Source: GCA-020343675 sp964462945
Lineage (GTDB): Bacteria > Planctomycetota > Phycisphaerae > Sedimentisphaerales > Anaerobacaceae
Length of the DNA stretch: 43,274 nt
Assembly: GCA_964462945.1 (NCBI GenBank)
Contig: CAYWZW010000046.1
Location: 1-43,274 of the forward strand
Direction of reading: 5' to 3'
The position numbers were made by a program, and so were the translations under genes. The notes below the pieces were generated by a model. It worked only from the letters and a program-made list of their open reading frames with translations. It ran no database searches and had not been told where the DNA came from. Numbering within the stretch: position 1 is the stretch's first letter; every line of letters begins with the position of its first letter. This document shows, in pieces, positions 1-7,460 of this stretch.

Positions 1-29
1 CAAAGGAAGACAGAAAAATACTGGTCAGA

Positions 30-962
30 TCAATTACTCAGACAGGCTCCTAGGCTGTTAATGTTCGTTTCCCTGATTTCTCTTCTTATCTCATTGTATA
101 GACCCTTGGTCTTGATATCTTCGTGATATGCAATCCAGTAGGTGCGTAGGAATGACTTGAGTACGGTGTCATCTCCCATTTGCAGGATGTCGTTCCAAAG
201 ACGGGCCACTTCTTTCCTATTCGTTTCACTACATCGCGATATCATAAGACTGCTAAGGAGATCAGCCGTGGATAAGCCAATTCCGCGGTCGTTGAGGGTT
301 TCGAAGATGAGCGGTGCATTTTCGCTATCTGTCGAAAGAACCTCTATGATAGTAAAGTTGCTGAGCAGTACATCGATTAATCTGAGAGCCCACTTGTACG
401 AAGAATCAGAATCCATCTCTTTATATTTTTCGGCAAACTGTTTGTCAAAAAAAGCTCTTGCTTCTCTAATGAGTTTGTGTGATCTGAACTTGGGTATCAT
501 CGGTGTAGCCTTGGAAAAACTACTTACTTCCGTATTGAAAAACGCTTGGTCGTTCGTATTTAGAAGTAGCTTTCTGAAAGAATCCGCTCGAAAAGAACCG
601 CCAACAACATAGCGGTCAATCAGCATATTAGCTCGAAGCTCGTCGTCGCGTTGAAGATACTTAGCCGCAACCGAAAAAAGAATCACGCATGTGGCCAACC
701 GCTGCTGTCCATCGAGCAGAGTATATGTGCCATCTTTTTCAATTAGCATTACCATTGGGCCAAAGAAGTACGCGTCGGTCACATTACCTATTTTTGGACA
801 CTGCCTTTCGAATCGTATTAGGTCTTCCCACATCGCTTCCACTTGCAACCTCGTCCAACAGTAACTACGTTGATACGGCGGCACAACAATCTGCGGCGGG
901 CGTGTTTCTAGAATATTGGCAACCATTATCTCCTGAGTTGTATATATGCGAGACATACTCAT
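30..962 (-). CDS. DUF262 (GmrS/ParB-like) protein, C-terminally short
   Basis: About 310 residues from the ATG at 962, which has GGAG just upstream; a second ATG two codons later (956) is equally possible. The N-terminal DUF262 motifs are clear: PYQRSYCW near the start, LDGQQRLAT about 65 residues later, and FETLNDRGIGLSTADLL in the second half. In this family the DGQQR region belongs to a ParB/sulfiredoxin-like nucleotide-hydrolysing domain found in GmrSD type IV restriction and other phage-defence proteins. Full-length members usually continue into a DUF1524 HNH nuclease domain. That domain is absent: a TGA at 30-32 ends the frame only 29 bases from the window edge. The protein may be naturally short, nonsense-truncated, or affected by an error at the scaffold end. 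The gene is more AT-rich than ppdK next door. The family call is firm, the state of the gene is not. Confidence 0.8.
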   Translation of the reverse strand: MSMSRIYTTQEIMVANILETRPPQIVVPPYQRSYCWTRLQVEAMWEDLIRFERQCPKIGNVTDAYFFGPMVMLIEKDGTYTLLDGQQRLATCVILFSVAAKYLQRDDELRANMLIDRYVVGGSFRADSFRKLLLNTNDQAFFNTEVSSFSKATPMIPKFRSHKLIREARAFFDKQFAEKYKEMDSDSSYKWALRLIDVLLSNFTIIEVLSTDSENAPLIFETLNDRGIGLSTADLLSSLMISRCSETNRKEVARLWNDILQMGDDTVLKSFLRTYWIAYHEDIKTKGLYNEIRREIRETNINSLGACLSN

Positions 963-1382
963 TCGGCTCCGACTTGGGTCTGTGGGTGGCCTCAAAGCAG
1001 CTTTGCTTGGGATGCACACCCATTATTACTTATTTGTTAGCGGCAGTATCTTATTCTTTTTTACCTATATCGGATTATCAAACGACGACCCGACAATTTC
1101 CGCCAAATAGTTTTACATCCCGCATGAAATCGTTTCTCCTATTTCACCTTCAGATGTCCCCACTGCTCCTTCGAGGAGTGAAGAGTAGCATAAGAGACGG
1201 GAAAAGGCAAGAGAAAAAGGAAAAAAGAATACAGGACACAGAAGACAGGACGCCGAGCAGATTAGAGAATCAGCGAATTAGAGATTCGGGTATCAGGTCA
1301 TCAGGGGATCGGGTAGTCCGGCAGACCTGCCGAATGAGGAAAGCAGGGAAACAGGGGACCGTTGGGATTTACGATTTTCGAT

Positions 1383-1506
1383 CCATTCGACCTTGCTCAG
1401 GACAGGTTTGCGATTTTTTCGTTTTTTCCGCGTGATCCTTCGACGTAGCTCAGGACGGCGTCTGCGTTCATCCGTCTATGCCCGAAGGGGCTACGCCGGA
1501 CAGGTC
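1383..1506. repeat. Three short TCGAxxxxGCTCAGGAC-type repeat units
   Basis: Three related units lie close together: CATTCGACCTTGCTCAGGAC near 1384-1403, CCTTCGACGTAGCTCAGGAC near 1437-1456, and GGGGCTACGCCGGACAGGT at 1487-1506. Related units, some in reverse orientation, occur at 5724-5748, 37719-37740, 39338-39385, 40602-40625 and 40746-40773. They always lie in spacers. Their consensus pairs a TTCGA-type half with a CTCAGGAC or CCGGACAGGT half. Function unknown. Confidence 0.6.
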
Positions 1507-1644
1507 TGCGGTTAAATTTCTGACAGGATTACAGGATAATGCACGATTCAATCCGTAATACAATCCTTCATCTTCTCGTTTTTTGTGCATGTTTTTCGAA
1601 AGGCTGTTTCCTAACTTGTTATGAAAGAATATCTTACACGAAAT

Positions 1645-1750
1645 ATTTGATCTGCGAAAATCCGCGTTAATCTGCGGTTTCAATTTCGTGTTTGTTCGTG
1701 TTAATTCGTGGTTTCAGTTTTTTGGTTGCGGCCAAAGGCCGCGCTGGGTT
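1645..1750. repeat. Phrase-like repeat block ending in GGTTGCGGC...GCCGCGCTGGG
   Basis: The block reads AATCCGCGTTAATCTGCGG, then TTCGTGTTAATTCGTGG, then a T-run with GGTTGCGG (1718-1731), a short loop, and CCGCGCTGGG (1739-1748). The last part forms a small GC stem. The same TTTTTGGTTGCGGC / GCCGCGCTGGG unit is found on the minus strand at 43221-43259, where it interrupts the start of the GH29 gene. TTAATC-phrase relatives are seen at 5750-5775 and 40715-40745. Confidence 0.6.
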
Positions 1751-1929
1751 TATTCGTGGCTAATCTCAAGCCGTGTCAGTTTGTGTGGATACAAAAATTG
1801 GTAGGGCAGGACGAGCCCACCCTACCGTTTACCGGTTAACCGCTGTCCGCCGTGCGCCTAAACGCACGCAGCGGCTCTCCCCAATAGTCAACGACATACG
1901 AATCACGAGTGACGAATCGGGCTTCACCC

Positions 1930-1979
1930 ATCATTGATCAATCGTAAATCGTCAATAGTAAATCGCAAATCGTCAATTA
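1930..1979. repeat. Tandem AATCGTAAATCGTC-type words at the 3' end of ppdK
   Basis: A run of near-repeated words (ATCAATCGTAAATCGTCAAT, then AGTAAATCGCAAATCGTCAA) reaches exactly to the ppdK stop codon (TAA, complement of 1977-1979). The repeat therefore supplies or abuts the stop. It has no obvious hairpin and looks like the other phrase-type spacer repeats. Confidence 0.55.
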
Positions 1980-4688
1980 TCTCAGCGCAGCTTGTGCCGC
2001 GGCTAATCTTGCGATCGGCACTCGGAACGGCGAACACGAGACGTAATCCATCCCGACGCGATGGCAGAACTCGATACTGGCCGGCTCGCCGCCATGCTCG
2101 CCGCAAATCCCGATTTCCAGGCCCTTGTTCGCTTTGCGCCCGCGCTGGATGCCCATCTTGATCAATTCGCCTATGCCCGCCTGGTCGATGCTCTGGAACG
2201 GGTCCTGCGCCAGAATCCCTTTCTGCAGATAGTCCGGCAGGAATCCGCCTATATCGTCGCGCGAGAATCCAAAGCCCATCTGCGTCAGGTCATTGGTGCC
2301 GAACGAGAAGAACTCGGCGTGCTCGGCTATCTTGTCGGCCATCAGCGCCGCACGCGGAATTTCAATCATCGTGCCAAGCTTATGCCGGATCTTCTTCAGG
2401 TTATATTTCGCCAGGACTTCCTTGTAAACCTCTCTGGCAAGGTCAAGCTGAGCGCTCAATTCTTTTGCTTCACAGACGACGGGCACCATGATCTCCGGGT
2501 AGGGCTTTTTGCCTTCCTTGATCAGCTCTGCGGCGGCCTCGAAAATCGCCTGTATCTGCATCCTGCTGACCTCGGGATAGGTAATGCCCAATCGCACGCC
2601 GCGATGCCCCATCATCGGGTTCGATTCGTGCAACTGCTCGGCCCGTTTTGCAAGCTCCTCGACCGTGATGTTCAAGTCCTTCGCCAGCGCCTCGAGCTTG
2701 GCGGGATCCTTCGGCACGAACTCGTGCAAAGGCGGGTCCAGCAGTCGAATCACGACGGGCAGGTTATCCATCGCCGCAAGCGTCCCTTTGATGTCCTTCT
2801 TGACAAACGGGAACAGCTCGTCGATGGCTATTTTCCTCTCCGCGGTATCCTTGGAGACGATCATCTTGCGGAGAATAAACAGAGGCTGATCGCTGCCCTT
2901 GCCGTAGAACATGTGTTCCGTTCTGAAAAGCCCGATGCCCTCCGCGCCGAGCTGCCGGGCCTTGCGTGCGTCTTCGGGGGTCTCGCCGTTCGTCCTGACG
3001 CCGAGCTTCTTGACCGAATCGCATACCTTCAGGAAACTGTTTAGAAGCTCGTTTTCCGCTGTGGCGTCGAGCATAGGCAGCTCGCCTTCATAGACGGCTC
3101 CCTTTGTTCCGTTCAGCGTCAGCCAGTCGCCTTCCTTGAACAGCTTCCCGTCGAGACTGACTTCTTTCCTGGCGGAGCTCACCTCGAGGGCTCCGCAGCC
3201 GACGATGCAGCACTTGCCCCAGCCCCGTGCCACGAGCGCCGCGTGGGAGGTCATGCCGCCCCGAGCGGTCAGGATGCCCTGGGCCGCCCTCATGCCTTCA
3301 ACGTCCTCGGGGTTCGTTTCCTCGCGCACCAAGATCACCTTTTTGCCCTGCTTGGCCCACTCGACCGCCGCCTGCGAATTGAGGACGATCTGCCCTGCGG
3401 CACCGCCCGGACCGGCGGGCAAGCCCTTGGCCAGCGGTTTGCTGCGATGCTCGGCGCTCGGGTCGATGATCGGGTGCAGCAGCTCATCGAGCTGGCCGGG
3501 TGTCACTCGCATGACCGCCTCTTTCTTGGTAATGAGCTTTTCTTTGAGCATATCAATCGCCATTCGGACCGCCGCCGGACCGTTGCGCTTGCCCACCCTG
3601 GTCTGAAGCATGAACAGCCGGTCGTTTTCGATTGTGAATTCGATGTCTTGCATGTCGTGGTAATGCTTCTCGAGTCTCTTCTGAATGGCGAAAAGCTGCT
3701 TGTATATCTTCGGCATCCCCTGCTCGAGCGAGACGAAATGCTTGTTATGCTCGGACTTTGAGTATTCGTTGACGGGCGCGGGCGTTCTTATGCCGGCCAC
3801 GACATCTTCGCCCTGGGCGTTAACCAGGTACTCGCCGTAGAATTTGTTCTCGCCGTTGCCGGGGTTGCGAGTGAATCCCACGCCTGTTGCGGACCTGGCG
3901 CCCATGTTGCCGAAGACCATCGTTTGAACGTTGACCGCCGTGCCCCACTCGTCGGGGATCCCTTCGATGCGGCGATAGCTGACGGCCCGCTTGCCGTTCC
4001 AGGAGGCGAAGACGGCGTCGATGCCGCCCCACAACTGAGCGATGGGGTCGTCGGGGAAGTCCTTGCCTAACACCTCTTTTATCCTGACCTTGAAAGTCGA
4101 GCAGAGGTTCTTGAGGTCGTCCGGCGTCAAATCCGTATCGGACGCGCAGCCCTTTTTCTTTTTCAGCTCACCCATTATTTCTTCCAACTGCCTGCGGATG
4201 CCTTGGTCGTCTTTGGGTTCGATGCCGGCCGCTTTTTCCATCACGACGTCAGCATACATCATGATCAGCCGTCGATACGCATCGTAAACAAACCGCTCGT
4301 CGCCGCTTTGCCTGACAAGCCCCGGTATTGTTTTCGACGTCAGGCCGATGTTTAACACGGTCTCCATCATTCCAGGCATCGATTTTCTCGCCCCGGAACG
4401 CACCGAGACCAGGAGCGGATCTTCGGGGTCGCCGAATTTTTTGCCCATAATCCTCTCCACTTTTTTCATCGTCTCGGCGACCTTTTCCTTAAGCCCGGCT
4501 GGATATTTCTTTTTGTGCTCATAAAAATAGACACATACGTCTGTGGTAAGGGTAAAACCAGGCGGAACCGGCACACCCAAACTGGCCATCTCCGCAAGAT
4601 TCGCACCCTTGCCGCCCAAACGCTCCTTCATCTTTGCGTTGCCTTCGGCCTTCCCACCGCCGAAAAAGTACACCCATTTCGCTGCCAT
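1977..4688 (-). CDS. ppdK: Pyruvate, phosphate dikinase
   Basis: A 903-residue cytoplasmic enzyme that interconverts pyruvate, ATP and phosphate with phosphoenolpyruvate, AMP and pyrophosphate. It serves glycolysis or gluconeogenesis in many anaerobes. The N-terminal ATP-grasp domain starts with KERLGGKGANLAEM and includes VSVRSGARKSMPGMMETVLN (about 95-114). The swivelling phosphohistidine domain has GGMTSHAALVARG with the catalytic His at 482. The C-terminal PEP-binding TIM barrel has GIGLFRTEHMF, FSFGTNDLTQM and IGICGEHGGEP, with the acid/base Cys at 862. Length is as expected. The ATG at 4688 is preceded by AGAAGGAGA at good spacing. A strong promoter lies about 120 bases upstream (4808-4836). 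No frameshift was seen. Confidence 0.98.
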   Translation of the reverse strand: MAAKWVYFFGGGKAEGNAKMKERLGGKGANLAEMASLGVPVPPGFTLTTDVCVYFYEHKKKYPAGLKEKVAETMKKVERIMGKKFGDPEDPLLVSVRSGARKSMPGMMETVLNIGLTSKTIPGLVRQSGDERFVYDAYRRLIMMYADVVMEKAAGIEPKDDQGIRRQLEEIMGELKKKKGCASDTDLTPDDLKNLCSTFKVRIKEVLGKDFPDDPIAQLWGGIDAVFASWNGKRAVSYRRIEGIPDEWGTAVNVQTMVFGNMGARSATGVGFTRNPGNGENKFYGEYLVNAQGEDVVAGIRTPAPVNEYSKSEHNKHFVSLEQGMPKIYKQLFAIQKRLEKHYHDMQDIEFTIENDRLFMLQTRVGKRNGPAAVRMAIDMLKEKLITKKEAVMRVTPGQLDELLHPIIDPSAEHRSKPLAKGLPAGPGGAAGQIVLNSQAAVEWAKQGKKVILVREETNPEDVEGMRAAQGILTARGGMTSHAALVARGWGKCCIVGCGALEVSSARKEVSLDGKLFKEGDWLTLNGTKGAVYEGELPMLDATAENELLNSFLKVCDSVKKLGVRTNGETPEDARKARQLGAEGIGLFRTEHMFYGKGSDQPLFILRKMIVSKDTAERKIAIDELFPFVKKDIKGTLAAMDNLPVVIRLLDPPLHEFVPKDPAKLEALAKDLNITVEELAKRAEQLHESNPMMGHRGVRLGITYPEVSRMQIQAIFEAAAELIKEGKKPYPEIMVPVVCEAKELSAQLDLAREVYKEVLAKYNLKKIRHKLGTMIEIPRAALMADKIAEHAEFFSFGTNDLTQMGFGFSRDDIGGFLPDYLQKGILAQDPFQSIDQAGIGELIKMGIQRGRKANKGLEIGICGEHGGEPASIEFCHRVGMDYVSCSPFRVPIARLAAAQAALR

Positions 4689-4807
4689 TCTAAAAATCTC
4701 CTTCTGCGTAAAGTTTCATACTGACCAGGTCCCAGGAATCGCCGGAGGCATATACGAACTTATTGCACCTATCCAGCGAAAAACTCCTCAAGGAAACAAA
4801 AAGCGCA

Positions 4808-4836
4808 TATATACTACACCCGCGCCGACGTGTCAA
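4808..4836 (-). promoter_or_regulatory. Sigma-70-type promoter for ppdK
   Basis: On the minus strand TTGACA (complement of 4831-4836) is followed by a 17-base spacer and TATATA (complement of 4808-4813). Transcription would start near 4800, leaving a leader of roughly 110 bases before the ppdK ATG at 4688. The -35 box matches the consensus exactly. Confidence 0.65.
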
Positions 4837-4881
4837 CAGCTAAAACGAAGCAAAAACAAGCGTCCATCGCACCTGCCGCCG

Positions 4882-5619
4882 CTACGGCCAGTCCGTGCCT
4901 TTTATCCCCCGGATGGTTAGGTTCGCATCCGGCAGCTCGTCCCGCGCCGGGCGAATCTGCCGGGCCTTCAGGAAACTGACCTGCCCATCGGCGAACAGGT
5001 AGTTCCGCGCGCCCTCCCAGCACCACCATGCTTTGTCCTCCTTGATGGGCACATGATTGCTCTGCCATTCGCCGATGAGAATCTTGCCCGACGGCCTGGC
5101 CACGTCCGCGCTTCGCTGCGGCACAGACGGCTGCGGATTCGAGTACGTATCGGCCGGAGTGCTCATCGCGTCGATCTGCTGCGGGCTGTGGTAGAACGCC
5201 ATCGAGTAGGCATAGCTGGTGGACTCATATTTGTCCTTCGCAATGCGGTCCTGCGGGCAGTACAGCACGGACGGGTTGTTCACGTCAATATGTCCGCCCA
5301 GGTAAGGCTCGACGAACGACCGCCAGCCGCGTCCCATCCACAGCCAGTAGGCCGGCTGCGTCGAGACCGGGTCCTCGGCGCACGGGTACGTGTTCTCGTT
5401 GCCGGCAAGGTACATGTCCATCGCCAGGCCGATCTGCTTGAGTCCGTGCGCGCAGCCGACCCTGGCCGCGATGGCCCGCGCCTTTCGCAATGACGGCATC
5501 AAGATCGAAAGCAGCAAGGCGATAATCGCAATCACCACCAGCAGCTCCACCAGGGTGAAACCCCTGCGAAGCCGCCGCTTGACCACCTGCGAACAAAAGC
5601 AATTCTGACGAAAGCTCAT
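4882..5619 (-). CDS. Type IV pilin-like (prepilin N-methylation) secreted protein
   Basis: About 245 residues from the ATG at 5619; an ATG two codons earlier (5625) is also possible, and the longer GTG-started frame to 5652 is unlikely. A short basic leader ends in RRG|FTLVELLVVIAIIALLL. This is a type III signal cut by prepilin peptidase after Gly20, with Glu at mature position 5 and one hydrophobic helix. The rest contains Cys residues, an aromatic-rich middle, and a C-terminal NYLFADGQVSFL stretch like the H-x9-DG proteins that planctomycetes encode in large numbers. Members are thought to be pseudopilin-like surface or periplasmic proteins; substrates are unknown. It lies upstream of ppdK on the same strand, but ppdK has its own promoter. 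Confidence 0.85.
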   Translation of the reverse strand: MSFRQNCFCSQVVKRRLRRGFTLVELLVVIAIIALLLSILMPSLRKARAIAARVGCAHGLKQIGLAMDMYLAGNENTYPCAEDPVSTQPAYWLWMGRGWRSFVEPYLGGHIDVNNPSVLYCPQDRIAKDKYESTSYAYSMAFYHSPQQIDAMSTPADTYSNPQPSVPQRSADVARPSGKILIGEWQSNHVPIKEDKAWWCWEGARNYLFADGQVSFLKARQIRPARDELPDANLTIRGIKGTDWP

Positions 5620-5652
5620 ACACATCTTTGTGCCCAACCTTAGCCGAAGCAC

Positions 5653-6110
5653 TCATTTCCTGGGATTAGGGTAGTGCCGCAACCGGCGACTGTCAAGCGT
5701 GCCACGAATTCTTACAGACGCGGACCTGTCCGGCGTAGTCCCATAGGACATAGACGGATTAACACGGATTCACACCGTCATTCCGAGCACAGCCCGGAGG
5801 GCACAGTCGAGGAATCTATTGAGACCGGTCATTGCGAGGCCCGAAGGGCCGTGGCAATCTTCCACAACGGCTTTTGGGGGCAATTAATCGATTAACTAAT
5901 TCGCTATTTCGCCAAATTTTTGTTGCCTTTTCCCCTTCTTCATGCTATTTTTCACTTCTCGAAGGAGCAGCGGGGACTGCTAAAAGCGAAATGGCAAGTG
6001 CGACCGACGAATCTATGCGACGTGCGAAATTGGCTGGCGGGAATCGCAGGTTTGGAGAAATGCCTTGATATGGAAATAAGTAAGGTGTCCCCGGGAATTC
6101 TTTTAAACAA
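5653..6110. other. Gene-free spacer with repeats
   Basis: The open frames here are short and run through repeats. The spacer contains CCTGTCCGGCGTAGTCC (5725-5741), the phrase ACGGATTAACACGGATT (5754-5770), and two palindrome-family half elements listed separately. Positions 5890-6110 hold no recognisable element. Confidence 0.5.
5777..5861. repeat. GTCATTcCGAG...CGAGGAATCT and GTCATTGCGAG...GTGGCAATCT elements
   Basis: Two half elements of the dispersed palindromic families sit side by side. One runs from GTCATTCCGAG to TCGAGGAATCT (about 5777-5818). The other runs from GTCATTGCGAGGCCCGAAG to CCGTGGCAATCT (about 5828-5861). Such elements are widespread in genome spacers of many phyla and can fold as RNA hairpins. 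No coding potential. Confidence 0.7.
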
Positions 6111-6221
6111 ATGCGTAATAGAATGTATAGAAGTATAAAAGAATTGGTGTTTGATTTAATCCACCGAACGAGCGGTAAAATTGATTACAAAACCGTAACT
6201 GATGAAGTTAATGCAACGTAG
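6111..6221 (+). pseudogene. Truncated remnant of a small conserved gene
   Basis: An ATG at 6111 opens 36 codons reading KELVFDLIHRTSGKIDYKTV then TDEVNAT before TAG at 6219-6221. The wording resembles the N-terminus of small helical proteins that normally continue for 30-40 further residues (from memory, not checked). The frame stops exactly where a dispersed repeat begins (CAGAACCGCATGGGCAG, 6223-6239), so the 3' half seems to have been replaced by the repeat. There is no good ribosome site. It could also be a genuine short ORF. Confidence 0.4.
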
Positions 6222-6222
6222 C

Positions 6223-6290
6223 CAGAACCGCATGGGCAGTCCACAGGGCGCCTTGCGGCGGAAACCTGCACATCCTACGAGATTGCACCT
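6223..6290 (+). repeat. GAACCGCATGGGCAG...GCAC-ATCCTACG dispersed repeat
   Basis: GAACCGCATGGGCAG and a downstream GCACATCCTACGAG recur at 39266-39305 as GAACCGCATGGGCAG followed by GCACCATCCTACGGG. The middle parts differ. Here the element separates a gene remnant from the Ntn-like gene. At the other site it lies just downstream of the TIR gene. Confidence 0.6.
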
Positions 6291-6329
6291 TGGGCCAGAC
6301 ATACAGGTATTATTATGTTAGGCTAAATT

Positions 6330-7154
6330 ATGACACTGCTTGTTTCATGGATAGGCGTTGACACTCATGGCACTGCATCGGCATATATTGCTGCTGACAG
6401 TCGTGTGAGTTGGGGTGATGTAGCGAATTTCGACCACGGAAGGAAAGTCTTCGCATTTCGTCGTTCCGCCGATATTCTTGGATACTGTGGAGATGTGCTT
6501 TTCCCTTCAATGGTACTGTCTCAGATCGCGGAAATGGCTGACCATGGTTTACTACTCTCAGACAAGATGTCTTGCAAAGAACGATTCGAGGCCATTAAGG
6601 AAAAGCTCGTACAGGAGTTCCTTCAATATCCCAAAATGGTTGCCAGCATTACGGCAGCCACATTACAGGTGCTGCACATTTCAAGAGACCCGATTGACAA
6701 CTTCAAGTTTGCTTGTTGGCTCATCGAATGGAACCGAGCAAAAGGCTGGGCAGGAAAAACCATATCCTTACCTTCTTCCTCTGGTGTTCTTTTTTCTCTT
6801 GGTTCCGGAGCAAGGGAGTTCAACGATAATCTTGAACGTTACAAAGAAGGTCCAGATAAAGGCACAAGTCGCAGTGTGTTTCACTGTTTTTGTGACACGT
6901 TGTCAAATATCAAAGATAAGCATTGCGGCGGTGCTCCCCAATTAGTCGGAATCTATCGGAAACCTAATTCTCCTGGCATCGCATATGGCATAATAAAAAA
7001 CAAGAAACGATATTTTCTTGGTGCACCAATTGATGATGAAGTCGACTTTGAAGGAGTAGAATGGCGGAATGACTTTTTTGAGCTTTGTGATGGACAGACA
7101 ATGAAAAGATTTGAGCAGGCGCAAGCTCAACCTGACCGCTTGAGAAGAAAATGA
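6330..7154 (+). CDS. Orphan Ntn-hydrolase-fold (proteasome/HslV-like) protein
   Basis: 274 residues, not matched to a named family. The N-terminus reads M-TLLVSWIGV, then AYIAADSRVSWG, then DHGRKVFAF and ILGYCGDV. This is the layout of proteasome beta subunits and HslV: a Thr nucleophile exposed by Met removal (Thr2), an Asp in AADSR (Asp23), a Lys about 16 residues later (Lys39), and a G-x-x-GD turn. On that basis it is called an N-terminal-nucleophile hydrolase; this is inference from pattern, not a database match. The C-terminal 150 residues are unlike HslV, and there is no HslU-like ATPase beside it. The gene is AT-richer than its neighbours and stands alone between repeats. No clear ribosome site precedes the ATG, so the start rests on the motif. 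Confidence 0.6.
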   Translation: MTLLVSWIGVDTHGTASAYIAADSRVSWGDVANFDHGRKVFAFRRSADILGYCGDVLFPSMVLSQIAEMADHGLLLSDKMSCKERFEAIKEKLVQEFLQYPKMVASITAATLQVLHISRDPIDNFKFACWLIEWNRAKGWAGKTISLPSSSGVLFSLGSGAREFNDNLERYKEGPDKGTSRSVFHCFCDTLSNIKDKHCGGAPQLVGIYRKPNSPGIAYGIIKNKKRYFLGAPIDDEVDFEGVEWRNDFFELCDGQTMKRFEQAQAQPDRLRRK

Positions 7155-7186
7155 AATAGGCAACTCCCTGGCCCCCCACCATACTG

Positions 7187-7256
7187 AAAGAAAGACTTTC
7201 TTTTGATATAGTGGGGGTAGCGAGGTGCTGTAGGAGCTCGGCGCTTTTGCGCCGAG
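7187..7256 (+). terminator. Hairpins downstream of the Ntn-like gene
   Basis: About 30 bases after the stop, AAAGAAAG (7187-7194) can pair with CTTTCTTT (7196-7203), running into TTTT. Further on CTCGGCGC (7237-7244) and GCGCCGAG (7249-7256) form a perfect 8-bp stem with a TTTT loop. The second has no U-tract, so it may be a repeat hairpin rather than a terminator. The rest of the spacer to 7460 shows nothing recognisable. Confidence 0.45.
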
Positions 7257-7460
7257 TCTCCTATCCAGGGTCGAAGACACCCTGAGGAAGCACCAACAGG
7301 ATAAAACATAATGGCAGAACATCTCGCTGAGAGCGCAGGGCGCGATGAATCGCACCAATTCTCGGAGAATAGGCCGTTATAACTAAAGTGGTCATAAGAA
7401 CCTACCTCGCTGAGATCGAAACGAACAGATACGATACGCTGATAACAAGGGGTGACAACA

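Larger units (their letters stand above)
963..1976. other. Gene-free spacer, repeat-rich
   Basis: One kilobase between the DUF262 gene and the end of ppdK. The open frame on the plus strand at 689-1435 is antisense to DUF262 and then runs through low-complexity text, so it is not a gene. The spacer holds several phrase-like dispersed repeats listed separately, and an inverted repeat GGTAGGG (1800-1806) / CCCTACC (1820-1826). The stretch 1250-1340 is a drifting, purine-rich text of AGAATCAG/GAATTAG-like words. No RNA gene was recognised. Confidence 0.6.

Noticed and set aside
689..1435. 248-codon plus-strand frame running past the DUF262 gene
   Set aside because: The first part is antisense to DUF262, the rest is spacer text rich in repeats. 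No ribosome site or motif.
2061..3044. 327-codon plus-strand frame
   Set aside because: Antisense shadow of ppdK.
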